Of a stretch of DNA of 64,000 bases, positions 1 through 6,939 are shown in pieces. The notes beneath the pieces were generated by a model. That model saw only the letters and a list, made by a program, of their open reading frames with translations. It was not told the origin of the DNA and made no database searches. How positions within the stretch are numbered: position 1 is the first letter of the stretch; every line of letters starts with the position of its first letter. The position numbers were made by a program, and so were the translations under genes. The DNA comes from Streptomyces sp. TN58 (lineage in GTDB: Bacteria; Actinomycetota; Actinomycetes; Streptomycetales; Streptomycetaceae): assembly GCF_001941845.1 (NCBI RefSeq), contig NZ_CP018870.1, forward strand, positions 3,033,501 through 3,097,500. Direction: 5' to 3'.

Positions 1-450
1 AACGTCGTGCACACCACCTTCGCCGACCCCTACTGCCCGGTGGGCCGGTCCGTGGCGGTGGCCGCGGCGCGCGGGCGGGGCTGGGAGCCGGTCGACGGCG
101 GCACGATGGTCGTCGTCGAGGGGCCCCGCTTCTCGACCCGGGCGGAGTCGCGGTGGCACGCGGCGGCGGGCTGGTCGGTGGTCGGCATGACGGGGCACCC
201 GGAGGCGGTCCTCGCCCGTGAGCTGGGGCTCTGCTACACCTCGATGGCGCTGGTCACGGACCTGGACGCGGGGGCCGAGACCGGGGAGGGCGTCTCCCAC
301 ACGGAGGTGCTGAAGGTGTTCGGCGAGAACGTCGGCCGCCTTCGCGAAGTCCTTTTCGACGCGGTGGCGGCGCTGCCGCCCACGCAGTCCCGCGACTGCC
401 TGTGCACGCACGCGCACGACGGCTGGGACCTGGGCATCGAGCTTCCGTAG
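1..450 (+). CDS. S-methyl-5'-thioadenosine phosphorylase, 3' part
   Basis: C-terminal 149 residues of a PNP/UDP-phosphorylase-fold enzyme; the frame is open at the left edge, so the start lies outside the window. The family cleaves 5'-methylthioadenosine with phosphate to adenine and methylthioribose-1-phosphate in the methionine salvage route, in the cytoplasm. Visible family segments are VVVEGPRFSTRAES (phosphate/nucleoside pocket), GMTGHPEAVLARELGLCY and ALVTDLDAG, in the order typical of MTAP. The stop is TAG at 448-450. A purine nucleoside phosphorylase specificity cannot be excluded from this part alone, but the EGPRFSTRAE stretch is the usual MTAP wording. The gene is followed by an array of 8-bp repeats and an ECF-type promoter belonging to the next gene. 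Confidence 0.9.
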   Translation, partial: NVVHTTFADPYCPVGRSVAVAAARGRGWEPVDGGTMVVVEGPRFSTRAESRWHAAAGWSVVGMTGHPEAVLARELGLCYTSMALVTDLDAGAETGEGVSHTEVLKVFGENVGRLREVLFDAVAALPPTQSRDCLCTHAHDGWDLGIELP

Positions 451-477
451 TCCGGCGCCACGTGCAGGGCCCAGACG

Positions 478-517
478 CCCGGGTGCCCGGATGCCCGGAT
501 GCCCGGGTGTCCGGGTG
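478..517. repeat. five tandem 8-bp repeats (CCCGG[GA]TG)
   Basis: Five consecutive 8-base units read CCCGGGTG, CCCGGATG, CCCGGATG, CCCGGGTG and TCCGGGTG without gaps. The array ends two bases before the -35 element of the promoter upstream of the CMD gene, so copy-number change would alter the sequence just upstream of that promoter. No other function is evident. Confidence 0.85.
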
Positions 518-518
518 T

Positions 519-545
519 TGTCACATCCGGGGCGGCTGTCCTGTC
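519..545 (+). promoter_or_regulatory. ECF41-type sigma factor promoter
   Basis: TGTCACA at 519-525, a 16-base spacer, then TGTC at 542-545. The published ECF41 target consensus is TGTCACA, 16 bases, CGTC, so the -35 and spacing are exact and the -10 differs by one base. ECF41 sigma factors are known to drive carboxymuconolactone decarboxylase, oxidoreductase or epimerase genes, and the gene downstream is a CMD-family gene, which supports the call. The sigma factor gene is not within the window. Confidence 0.7.
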
Positions 546-595
546 TTCCTCTGTGAAGGCCCCATCGGGACAGTCCGCTCCGGGAGATGACAGTC

Positions 596-1177
596 GTGCC
601 CCGTATCTCGCTCACCCCGCCCCGCACCCTGCTGACGCGCATCGGCGCCTGGTACTCGCGACGCACCTACGGCAAGGTGCTCGACCCCGTCCAGGGCTAC
701 GGGCACAACACGCGCGTGCTGTTCTCGTACGTACGCCTGGAACAGCGGGCGGCCAAGTGGAACGCACTGGACGCCGGTCTCAAGCACCTCGCCGTGATGG
801 CGTCGGCGGCCCGCATCAACTGCTCGTGGTGCATGGACTTCGGCTACTGGGAGGGCCTTGAGCAGGGGATGACGGCGGAGAAGATCGAACGGGTGCCGCG
901 GTGGCGGGAGGCCCGCGAGGTGTTCGACGAGCTGGAGCTGCTGGTCATGGAGTACGCCGAGGCCATGACCGAGACGGAGCCGACGGTCACGGACGAGCTC
1001 GCCGGGACCCTGGTCGCACGGCTCGGGGAGGCGGCGTTCGTCGAGCTGACGGCGGTGGTCGCACTGGAGAACTGGCGCTCGCGCGTCAACAGCGCCTTCG
1101 GCCTGACCAGTCAGGGCTTCTCGGAGTCCTGCCGGGTGCCGGGCGGGCGGGCGGGGGCGCCGACAACGACGGCGTGA
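596..1177 (+). CDS. carboxymuconolactone decarboxylase (CMD/AhpD-like) family protein
   Basis: About 193 residues of the CMD/AhpD fold. The diagnostic feature is CSWCMDFG near residue 76, the CXXC pair that in AhpD-type proteins serves as a thiol-disulfide peroxidase centre, followed by FDELELLVMEYAEAMT and the helix ending ALENWRSRVNSAFG. Two starts are possible: ATG at 587 abuts the GGGAG sequence at 582-586, leaving no spacer, whereas in-frame GTG at 596 sits nine bases after it and is preferred. Expression is probably controlled by an ECF41-type sigma factor (promoter at 519-545). The substrate is unknown; a role in hydroperoxide or organic-radical detoxification is family-based inference. 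It appears monocistronic. Confidence 0.85.
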   Translation: MPRISLTPPRTLLTRIGAWYSRRTYGKVLDPVQGYGHNTRVLFSYVRLEQRAAKWNALDAGLKHLAVMASAARINCSWCMDFGYWEGLEQGMTAEKIERVPRWREAREVFDELELLVMEYAEAMTETEPTVTDELAGTLVARLGEAAFVELTAVVALENWRSRVNSAFGLTSQGFSESCRVPGGRAGAPTTTA

Positions 1178-1443
1178 ACACCGACTCCCCCGGCTCCACC
1201 GGATCCCCCGGCTCCGTCGGCACCTCCGGCTCCGTCGGCTGCTCCGGCTCGCGCGGTGCCCGGGGCTCGTGCGGCTCCTGCGACGGGGGCGGGGGTCCGT
1301 CACTCCGGAGGGTGAGCGGGTTGTCCACAGGCTGGGGACCGTCCACAGGCGCGGGCGGGATCCCGGAGGGAGGCCGGATCGTGGGGTGTGTCCGGACGGC
1401 GGGTCCGGGCACAGGAACTCTCCCCGTCTGGTGGTGACTCGTC

Positions 1444-2139
1444 ATGTCCCGTCCGCCCATGCCCTCTTCGTACTCCCCCGTTCCGGCTTCCCCCGCTCCG
1501 GCTTCCTCCGCTTCCACGCCCTGCGCCCCCGCGTCCCGCGCTCGTACGTCCTGTGCTCCTGCGTCCTCTTCCGCGTCCTGCCTGCGGGGAGCCTGTGCGG
1601 CTGCGGACCCGGCCGTCCCTGCGGGCCTGCCCTCCCGTTCCCTGCCCGTGGGTGCGACCTCCTCCACGTGTCCGCCCCTGCGTCCTGTCCCGCCGTTCCC
1701 GCCGCTGCGGGTGGGGCGGGGATCCGGCCGGTTGCGCCGGGCGGTGCGGCGCCGGCGGCGGGCCGCCTCGGCGGCCCTGGCCGTCGTGGCGGCGGCGGTG
1801 GCCGTGGGAGGCACCGAGGCGCAGGCCTCGCGGGGCGCGCCGCCGCCTGTGGTGAAACCGCCGCCCGCGGCGGTGCGGATGGTCTCGGCGCCCGTGCGCA
1901 TCGCGGACGCCGCGACCGTACGGCTGCTGCGGCCCGGGGACCGGGTCGACGTGGTCGCGGCGGAGCGGGAGCAGCCGCCCCGGGTGGTGGCTGCGGGGGC
2001 CAGGGTCGCCGAAGTACCGGCCACGGAGCGGGAGGCGGGCGACGGTGGCGCGCTGGTGGTGCTGTCCGTACCGCGGGAGACGGCGCGGGCCCTGGTGGGG
2101 GCGGGCGCGATGACGCGGCTGGCGGTGACACTGTGCTGA
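1444..2139 (+). CDS. SAF-domain, RcpC/CpaB-like protein
   Basis: A 231-residue protein with a long low-complexity Pro/Ser/Ala N-terminus (about 1-95), an Arg-rich stretch followed by a single hydrophobic segment (RRAASAALAVVAAAVAVGG, roughly 106-125), then an extracytoplasmic domain. The segment VSAPVRIADAATVRLLRPGDRVDVVAAE matches the RcpC/CpaB family of Flp pilus assembly proteins, where it follows the SAF fold; VVVLSVPRETARALVGAG near the end is also typical. No other pilus genes lie nearby; in streptomycetes a single gene of this type just upstream of mscL is common. The start codon is uncertain because the N-terminus is compositionally biased and the ribosome site is weak. Confidence 0.65.
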   Translation: MSRPPMPSSYSPVPASPAPASSASTPCAPASRARTSCAPASSSASCLRGACAAADPAVPAGLPSRSLPVGATSSTCPPLRPVPPFPPLRVGRGSGRLRRAVRRRRRAASAALAVVAAAVAVGGTEAQASRGAPPPVVKPPPAAVRMVSAPVRIADAATVRLLRPGDRVDVVAAEREQPPRVVAAGARVAEVPATEREAGDGGALVVLSVPRETARALVGAGAMTRLAVTLC

Positions 2140-2262
2140 CCCGCACGCACGATCAGTCAATTCACCTCAAAGTGAAGGCCGATTGGACACACCGCGCCCG
2201 GACTGCCGTAACTTTCGGAACCGTTGGCTCCGTGTTCGGCTCCTGTGAAGAAGGGCTCAGCG

Positions 2263-2760
2263 ATGAGCGAGAAGAAGGAAAGCGTGCTGGCGGGCTTCAA
2301 GGCCTTCCTGATGCGCGGCAACGTGGTCGACCTCGCGGTGGCCGTGGTGATCGGCGCCGCGTTCACGAACATCGTGAACTCGGTGGTCAAGGGGATCATC
2401 AGCCCGATCGTGGGCGCGGTGGGCACGAAGAGCCTGGAGGGCTACAAGTCCTGTCTGAAGGCCCCTTGCGGGGTCGGCGCCGACGGGCAGCCGACCGGGG
2501 TCGAGATCTTGTGGGGGTCGGTGCTGAACGCCACGCTGACCTTCGTGATCACCGCTGCGGTCGTGTACTTCCTGATGGTGCTGCCGATGGCGAAGTACCT
2601 GGCGCGTCAGGAGGCGCGCCGCAAGGCCCGCGAGGGGGCCCAGGAGATCGTCGAGATCACCGAGCTGGAGGTCCTCAAGGAGATCCGGGACACCCTGGTC
2701 GCGCAGCGCGCGGGTGGCGGCGGTGTGGGCGGCCAGGCGGGTTCCCGCGACGGGTTCTGA
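2263..2760 (+). CDS. mscL: large-conductance mechanosensitive channel MscL
   Basis: 165 residues. It opens a large pore under membrane tension to release solutes on hypo-osmotic shock. The N-terminal helix and TM1 read KAFLMRGNVVDLAVAVVIGAAFTNIVNS, the MscL signature; TM2 is LTFVITAAVVYFLMVLPM, and the C-terminal cytoplasmic helix (ITELEVLKEIRDTLVAQ) follows. The start at 2263 has GAAGAAGGG at 2247-2255 as ribosome site, better than upstream in-frame codons. The periplasmic loop carries two cysteines (64 and 69, CLKAPC) and is longer than in the E. coli protein, so it could hold a disulfide. It is transcribed alone or with the upstream SAF-domain gene. Confidence 0.97.
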   Translation: MSEKKESVLAGFKAFLMRGNVVDLAVAVVIGAAFTNIVNSVVKGIISPIVGAVGTKSLEGYKSCLKAPCGVGADGQPTGVEILWGSVLNATLTFVITAAVVYFLMVLPMAKYLARQEARRKAREGAQEIVEITELEVLKEIRDTLVAQRAGGGGVGGQAGSRDGF

Positions 2761-2786
2761 CCGGGCCGGCCGGCCCGGCCGGTCAG
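2757..2786. terminator. bidirectional hairpin between mscL and a convergent gene
   Basis: CTGACCGG at 2757-2764 pairs with CCGGTCAG at 2779-2786; after a one-base bulge four further G/C pairs extend the stem. The hairpin overlaps the stop codons of both convergent genes. There is no T-tract, as is usual for streptomycete terminators. Confidence 0.5.
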
Positions 2787-2995
2787 ATGTGGTGCGGTGG
2801 CTTCTCGTCGAGGAAGCGGGCCAGGTCGGCCGCGCTTGATCCGGTGGACGGCCGCTCGCCCCAGCCGCGGTCCGTGTCGTCGGACGACTGCTGGTCCAGC
2901 GGGTCGTCGAAGTCGATCCGCGGCTTCGGCCGGGGCGGCCGAGCCTGGGGGCCGGGGTGCGGGGGCTGCGGGCCGGAGGCGGGGGTGCTGCTCAT
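2783..2995 (-). CDS. small conserved hypothetical protein (70 aa)
   Basis: The N-terminal 25 residues are Pro/Gly-rich and probably disordered; the rest is polar and acidic, with IDFDDPLDQQ, DRGWGERPS and the C-terminal DLARFLDEKPPHHI. This compact C-terminal pattern resembles a small conserved actinobacterial protein usually found near mscL, which is why I accept it as a gene despite its size. ATG at 2995 is the start. There is no signal peptide or membrane segment and no function can be assigned. It converges on mscL, sharing the hairpin at 2757-2786. Confidence 0.65.
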   Translation of the reverse strand: MSSTPASGPQPPHPGPQARPPRPKPRIDFDDPLDQQSSDDTDRGWGERPSTGSSAADLARFLDEKPPHHI

Positions 2996-3201
2996 GCCTC
3001 CAGGGTACGGCCGCCGGTGGGAGCCACCCGGACCTGATCACCGGTCCTTCGGGTCGAGGAGCCACGGGCCGGTCACCGTAGCCGCTGGTGGGGCGGATCT
3101 GCGGACAGCGCTCGTGCACCGGCCGGTTCGGCCTCGGCCGTGCGCTGCCCGGCCGGCGGTCCGGGCGCGGGGGGATCCGCCCGTGGCTCAGGTCCGCCCC
3201 G

Positions 3202-3948
3202 TCAAGCCTCGGCGTCTGCGCCGCCCGAGGGCGTTTGCGCCTTCACGTGGAGGACGTCGCGGGCCTGCTCCGCGGCACGGGCCAGGCTCTCGGCGACGAA
3301 GTCGAGGAAACGGGCGACGTTCTCCAGGCGGACGGCGGCCGGGGTGCCCGGGCCGAGGACGCCCGCGCCCTGCCGCGCGATGTCGACCTGCTGGTTGAGG
3401 GAGCGGACGCTGGCGACCATCGACTGGTACCAGAGGTTCTCGTCGATGACGTAGCGCTCCCGGCGCCCCTCGTGGCGCTCTCTGCGCACGAGGGCCTGGC
3501 TCTCCAGGAAGGCGATCGACTTGGAGACGGACGCCGGGCTGACCTGGAGGCGCTCGACGAGTTCGGCGGCGGTCATGCTGCCGGAATCGGCGGTGAGGAG
3601 ACAGACCATCACCCGTGCGGTCATCTTGTTGGACAGCCCCGACTGCATCATCACAGTGGTGAACCGCTCCTCGTACTCGGCCACCGCCTCCGGGTCGCGG
3701 CCGTGCGGCAGGGCGGCCGGCCCCGCGCCGCGGGACGCGGCGGGCTTGCGCCGGCGGGCGCGGCGCTCGGTGGCGCGGTGGGCCGCCTCCGCCCGGTAGC
3801 CGGCGGGGCCGCCGTTGCGCATGACTTCGCGGGTGACCGTCGAGGTCGGGCGGTCCAGGCGCCTGGCGATCTCGGCGTAGGCGAGGCCGTCGGCCACCCC
3901 CAGGGCGATCTGCCGGCGTTCCTGCTGGGTGAGCCTGCCTCCCGGCAT
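3202..3948 (-). CDS. GbsR/MarR-type transcriptional regulator with extra N-terminal HTH
   Basis: 248 residues with two DNA-binding modules. Residues 1-45 (LTQQERRQIALGVADGLAYAEIARRLDRPTSTVTREV) form a helix-turn-helix of the IS30/HTH_38 kind; residues about 95-190 are a MarR/GbsR-like winged helix (MTAAELVERLQVSPASVSKSIAFLESQALVRRERHEGRRERYVI), followed by a helical C-terminus. It is divergent from a DUF4097 plus ABC-exporter operon, and the shared intergenic region holds several GCAAC-type half-sites, so it is probably the local repressor and may regulate itself. The effector is unknown. ATG at 3948 is preceded by AAGGAG. The double-HTH architecture is unusual for MarR-like proteins. Confidence 0.85.
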   Translation of the reverse strand: MPGGRLTQQERRQIALGVADGLAYAEIARRLDRPTSTVTREVMRNGGPAGYRAEAAHRATERRARRRKPAASRGAGPAALPHGRDPEAVAEYEERFTTVMMQSGLSNKMTARVMVCLLTADSGSMTAAELVERLQVSPASVSKSIAFLESQALVRRERHEGRRERYVIDENLWYQSMVASVRSLNQQVDIARQGAGVLGPGTPAAVRLENVARFLDFVAESLARAAEQARDVLHVKAQTPSGGADAEA

Positions 3949-4006
3949 CGGGGTCTCCTTCTGTGGTCCGCGGAGACTCCAGCATAGCGTTCACTCGCCT
4001 CCCATT

Positions 4007-4127
4007 GCAACGGAAGGTCATGCTCCGTTGCCTTAATCGGCACGCCAGTTGCAATGATTACCCGCCTTCTGCCTGCAGAAATGCCGAACTTACGCAACGA
4101 AGCAATTGCCGAGACTGCGAACGCAAC
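4007..4127. promoter_or_regulatory. divergent operator region with GCAAC half-sites
   Basis: GCAACGGA (4007-4014) and TCCGTTGC (4024-4031) are a perfect 8-bp inverted repeat with a 9-bp spacer. The same core recurs as GTTGCAA (4049-4054 region), GCAACG (4094 region), the short palindrome GCAATTGC (4102-4109) and GCAACG (4123 region). The patch is AT-richer than its surroundings and separates the regulator gene from the DUF4097/ABC operon. The likely ligand is the regulator encoded at 3202-3948. Confidence 0.5.
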
Positions 4128-4190
4128 GTAGCTTTTCACTCATCGGAAACGCGGCCGCAAGGGCGCCGCGGACCACGAAGGAGAAGCATC

Positions 4191-4859
4191 GTGCAGCAGT
4201 TCGCCACCACCGCCCCGATCGCCGCCGTCCTCGACGTCCCCGCCGGACGCATCCGGTTCATCGCCGCCGACCGCGCCGACGCCACCGTCGAGATCCTCCC
4301 GGCCGACGCCTCCAAGGGCCGCGACGTGAAGGCCGCGGAGCAGACCACGGTCGACTACGCCGACGGCGTCCTGCGGATCACCCACGCGGAGCCGAAGAAC
4401 CGGATCCTCGGCACCCCCGGCTCCGTCGAGGTGACCGTCCAGCTCCCCGCCGGCTCCCGCGTCGAGGCCAGGACGGCGAGCGCCGAGATCCGCGGCGTCG
4501 GACGGCTCGGCGACGTCACCCTGGACAGCGCGCACGGCACGGTCAAGCTCGACGAGACCGCCGGCGCCCGCCTGACCCTCCAGGCCGGCGACATCACCGT
4601 CGGCCGCCTCGGCGGACCCGCGGAGATCAGCACCCAGAAGGGCGACCTGCACATCTCCGAGGCCGTCCACGGCCCGGTCGTCCTGAGCACACAGGCCGGC
4701 GACATCTGCGTCGGCGCCACCCGCGGCGCCTCCGCCACCCTCGACGCCGGCACCTCCTACGGCCGCGTCCGCAACACCCTCAGGAACGACGGCAGCGGCA
4801 CGGACCTCGCCATCCACGCCACCACCGCCTACGGCGACATCACCGCCCGCAGCCTCTGA
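4191..4859 (+). CDS. DUF4097 family beta-strand repeat protein
   Basis: 222 residues built of repeated beta-strand segments, such as VTVQLPAGSRVEARTASAEIRGVG, ITVGRLGGPAEISTQKGDL and VVLSTQAGDICVGA, each pairing a hydrophobic strand with a G-D turn. This is the DUF4097 (adhesin-like solenoid) pattern. GTG at 4191 is chosen because AAGGAG at 4179-4184 lies six bases upstream; there is no signal peptide, so the protein is probably cytoplasmic. It is the first gene of an operon with a DrrAB-like exporter, an arrangement frequent in streptomycetes, and lies opposite the regulator that probably controls it. The biochemical role is unknown. Confidence 0.8.
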   Translation: MQQFATTAPIAAVLDVPAGRIRFIAADRADATVEILPADASKGRDVKAAEQTTVDYADGVLRITHAEPKNRILGTPGSVEVTVQLPAGSRVEARTASAEIRGVGRLGDVTLDSAHGTVKLDETAGARLTLQAGDITVGRLGGPAEISTQKGDLHISEAVHGPVVLSTQAGDICVGATRGASATLDAGTSYGRVRNTLRNDGSGTDLAIHATTAYGDITARSL

Positions 4860-4866
4860 CCCCCCG

Positions 4867-4918
4867 CCCCGATCCGCAGCCCCGATCCACAGCCCCGATC
4901 CGCAGCCCCGATCCACAG
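4867..4918. repeat. four 13-bp tandem repeats between operon genes
   Basis: CCCCGATCCGCAG and CCCCGATCCACAG alternate, two copies each, so the array is also a 26-bp unit repeated twice without mismatch. It fills most of the 78-base gap between the DUF4097 gene and the ABC ATPase gene and ends beside the ribosome site of the latter. Confidence 0.9.
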
Positions 4919-4937
4919 CCCCGAAGGAGCCAACACC

Positions 4938-5897
4938 ATGACCGACCCGGCCATCGCAGCACGCGGGCTGCGCAAGTCCTACGGCGACAAGAAGGTCCTC
5001 GACGGCATCGACCTGGCCGTACCGGCCGGCACGGTCTTCTCCCTGCTCGGCCCGAACGGCGCCGGCAAGACCACCGCCGTCAAGATCCTCTCCACCCTCG
5101 TCACCGCCGACGCCGGCGAGCTGCGCGTGGCCGGCCACGACCTGGCCACCGATCCGCAGGCGGTCCGCGCCGCGATCGGCGTCACCGGCCAGTTCTCCGC
5201 CGTCGACGGCCTGATCACCGGCGAGGAGAACATGCTCCTCATGGCGGACCTGCACCACCTGTCCCGTAAGGACGGACGCCGGGTCACCGGCGAACTCCTG
5301 GAACGCTTCGACCTGGTGGGGGCCGCGAAGAAGCCCGCCGCCACCTACTCCGGCGGCATGAAGCGCCGCCTCGACATCGCCATGACCCTGGTCGGCGGCC
5401 CGCGCGTCATCTTCCTCGACGAGCCCACCACCGGCCTCGACCCCCGCAGCCGCCACACCATGTGGCAGATCATCCGCGAACTCGTCACCGGCGGCGTCAC
5501 GGTCTTCCTCACCACCCAGTACCTGGAGGAGGCCGACCAGCTCGCCGACCGCATCGCCGTGCTCGACGACGGCAGGATCGCCGCCGAAGGGACCGCCGAA
5601 GAGCTCAAGCGGCTCGTCCCCGGCGGACACGTCAGGCTCCGCTTCACCGACCCGGCCGCCTACCTGGCCGCCGCCCCCGCCCTGCCCGGGGCCGCCCGCG
5701 ACGACGAAGGCCTCTCCCTGCAGGTCCCCAGCGACGGCAGCCAGCGCGACCTGCGCTCCGTACTGGACCGGCTGGACCGGGCCGGCATCGAGGCCGACGA
5801 GCTGACCGTCCACACCCCCGACCTCGACGACGTCTTCTTCGCCCTGACCGGCAGCGCCGTCGCCCTCCCCGCCCAGCCCAAGGAGAACGCCCGATGA
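4938..5897 (+). CDS. ABC transporter ATP-binding protein, DrrA family
   Basis: 319 residues. It powers export through the permease encoded next. Walker A is GPNGAGKT (38-45), the ABC signature YSGGMKRR lies near 136-143, and Walker B with catalytic Glu is VIFLDEPTTGLD near 157-168. The position normally held by the switch histidine reads LTTQYLEEADQLADR, with Gln, which is characteristic of the daunorubicin-resistance DrrA subfamily, as is the C-terminal regulatory extension. ATG at 4938 follows GAAGGAG. The gene overlaps its permease by four bases (ATGA). Substrate unknown: DrrA-like pumps move drugs or lipophilic compounds, and the DUF4097 context does not define it. Confidence 0.93.
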   Translation: MTDPAIAARGLRKSYGDKKVLDGIDLAVPAGTVFSLLGPNGAGKTTAVKILSTLVTADAGELRVAGHDLATDPQAVRAAIGVTGQFSAVDGLITGEENMLLMADLHHLSRKDGRRVTGELLERFDLVGAAKKPAATYSGGMKRRLDIAMTLVGGPRVIFLDEPTTGLDPRSRHTMWQIIRELVTGGVTVFLTTQYLEEADQLADRIAVLDDGRIAAEGTAEELKRLVPGGHVRLRFTDPAAYLAAAPALPGAARDDEGLSLQVPSDGSQRDLRSVLDRLDRAGIEADELTVHTPDLDDVFFALTGSAVALPAQPKENAR

Positions 5898-6679
5898 GCT
5901 CGCCCGCCCTCGCCGTCCGCGACTGCTCGACGATGCTGCGCCGCAACCTCCTGCACGCCCGGCGCTACCCGTCCCTGACGCTGAACCTGCTGCTCACCCC
6001 GGTGATGCTGCTGCTCCTCTTCGTCTACATCTTCGGCGACGTCATGAGCGCGGGCATGGGCGGCGCCGACCGCTCCGACTACATCGCCTACGTCGTCCCG
6101 GGCATCCTGCTCCTGACCATCGGCTCCTCCGTGATCGGGGCGGCGGTGTCGGTCGCCACCGACATGTCCGAGGGGATCATCGCCCGCTTCCGGACGATGG
6201 CGATCCACCGGGGCTCGGTCCTCGTCGGGCACGTGCTCGGCAGCGTCCTGCAGTCGGTCGCCGGTGTCGTCCTCGTCGGCGCCGTCGCCGTCGCCATCGG
6301 CTTCCGCTCCAAGGACGCCACCGCCCTGGAGTGGCTCGCCGCCTTCGGCCTCCTCGTCCTGTTCGCCCTCGCCCTCACCTGGATCGCCGTCGGCATGGGC
6401 ATGGCCAGCCCCAACGCGGAGGCCGCGAGCAACAGCGCGATGCCGCTGATCCTGCTCCCGCTCGTCTCCAGCGCCTTCACCCCGATCGAGGCCATGCCGG
6501 GCTGGTTCCGGCCGATCGCCGAGTACCAGCCCTTCACCCCCGGCATCGAAACCCTCCGGGGCCTGCTCCTCGGCACCGAGATCGGCCACAACGGGTGGCT
6601 GGCCCTCGCCTGGTGCCTGGGCCTCGCGCTGCTCGGCTACCGCTGGTCGGCCGCACGGTTCGGCCAGGACCCCAAGTAG
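5894..6679 (+). CDS. ABC-2 type transporter permease, DrrB-like
   Basis: 261 residues with about six hydrophobic segments, beginning YPSLTLNLLLTPVMLLLLFVYIFG. The signature region PLVSSAFTPIEAMPGWFRPIAEYQPFTPGIETLRGLLLG is the conserved ABC-2 permease motif between the last membrane helices. It forms the membrane channel of the exporter with the ATPase encoded just upstream; ATG at 5894 overlaps the ATPase stop (ATGA) and has AAGGAG at 5880-5885, indicating translational coupling. The operon ends here, with a strong hairpin 35 bases downstream. Confidence 0.93.
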   Translation: MSSPALAVRDCSTMLRRNLLHARRYPSLTLNLLLTPVMLLLLFVYIFGDVMSAGMGGADRSDYIAYVVPGILLLTIGSSVIGAAVSVATDMSEGIIARFRTMAIHRGSVLVGHVLGSVLQSVAGVVLVGAVAVAIGFRSKDATALEWLAAFGLLVLFALALTWIAVGMGMASPNAEAASNSAMPLILLPLVSSAFTPIEAMPGWFRPIAEYQPFTPGIETLRGLLLGTEIGHNGWLALAWCLGLALLGYRWSAARFGQDPK

Positions 6680-6714
6680 CCGCGCGGCAGCGCGTGACCC
6701 GCCCGCCGCACCAG

Positions 6715-6750
6715 GGGCGGCGGACCCGACACCGTCGGCGTCCGCCGCCC
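6715..6750 (+). terminator. hairpin terminator after the ABC exporter operon
   Basis: GGGCGGCGGAC (6715-6725) pairs perfectly with GTCCGCCGCCC (6740-6750), and the inner CCGAC/GTCGG extends the stem to 16 pairs with a single bulge and a three-base loop. Only TT follows. Confidence 0.7.
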
Positions 6751-6939
6751 TTCCGCGCGCCCGGCGCCCCGGCGCCCGCCCGGGGCGCCAGGGGATGTCG
6801 TCGAAGCCCCGTCTGGGTGGCGGGGCCCGGCACCCCCGCCCTCACGGGCGGCCGACGCTACTTCGACGACACCCCCTAGGACCGCCCGGACAGCGCGCCC
6901 GACCTGCCGGAAGGCGGGACCTCTGGTCTTCTGGCCGGT

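Noticed and set aside
901..1437. Gly-Ser-rich, collagen-like open frame on the plus strand
   Set aside because: It overlaps the CMD gene out of frame, has no ribosome site, and the Gly pattern comes from GGCTCC-type DNA repeats in high-GC sequence.
1086..2160. Long minus-strand open frames opposite the SAF-domain gene
   Set aside because: They are Arg/Pro/Gly-rich shadows without family features; the plus-strand frame has a recognisable RcpC/CpaB segment.
2161..2214. Possible promoter for mscL (TTGGAC and TAACTT)
   Set aside because: The 20-base spacer is too long for a convincing sigma-70 promoter, so it was not listed as a feature.
4140..5813. 557-residue minus-strand open frame opposite DUF4097 and the ABC ATPase gene
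   Set aside because: Composition is Gly/Val/Asp-rich and unrelated to any family; the plus strand carries clear ABC motifs.
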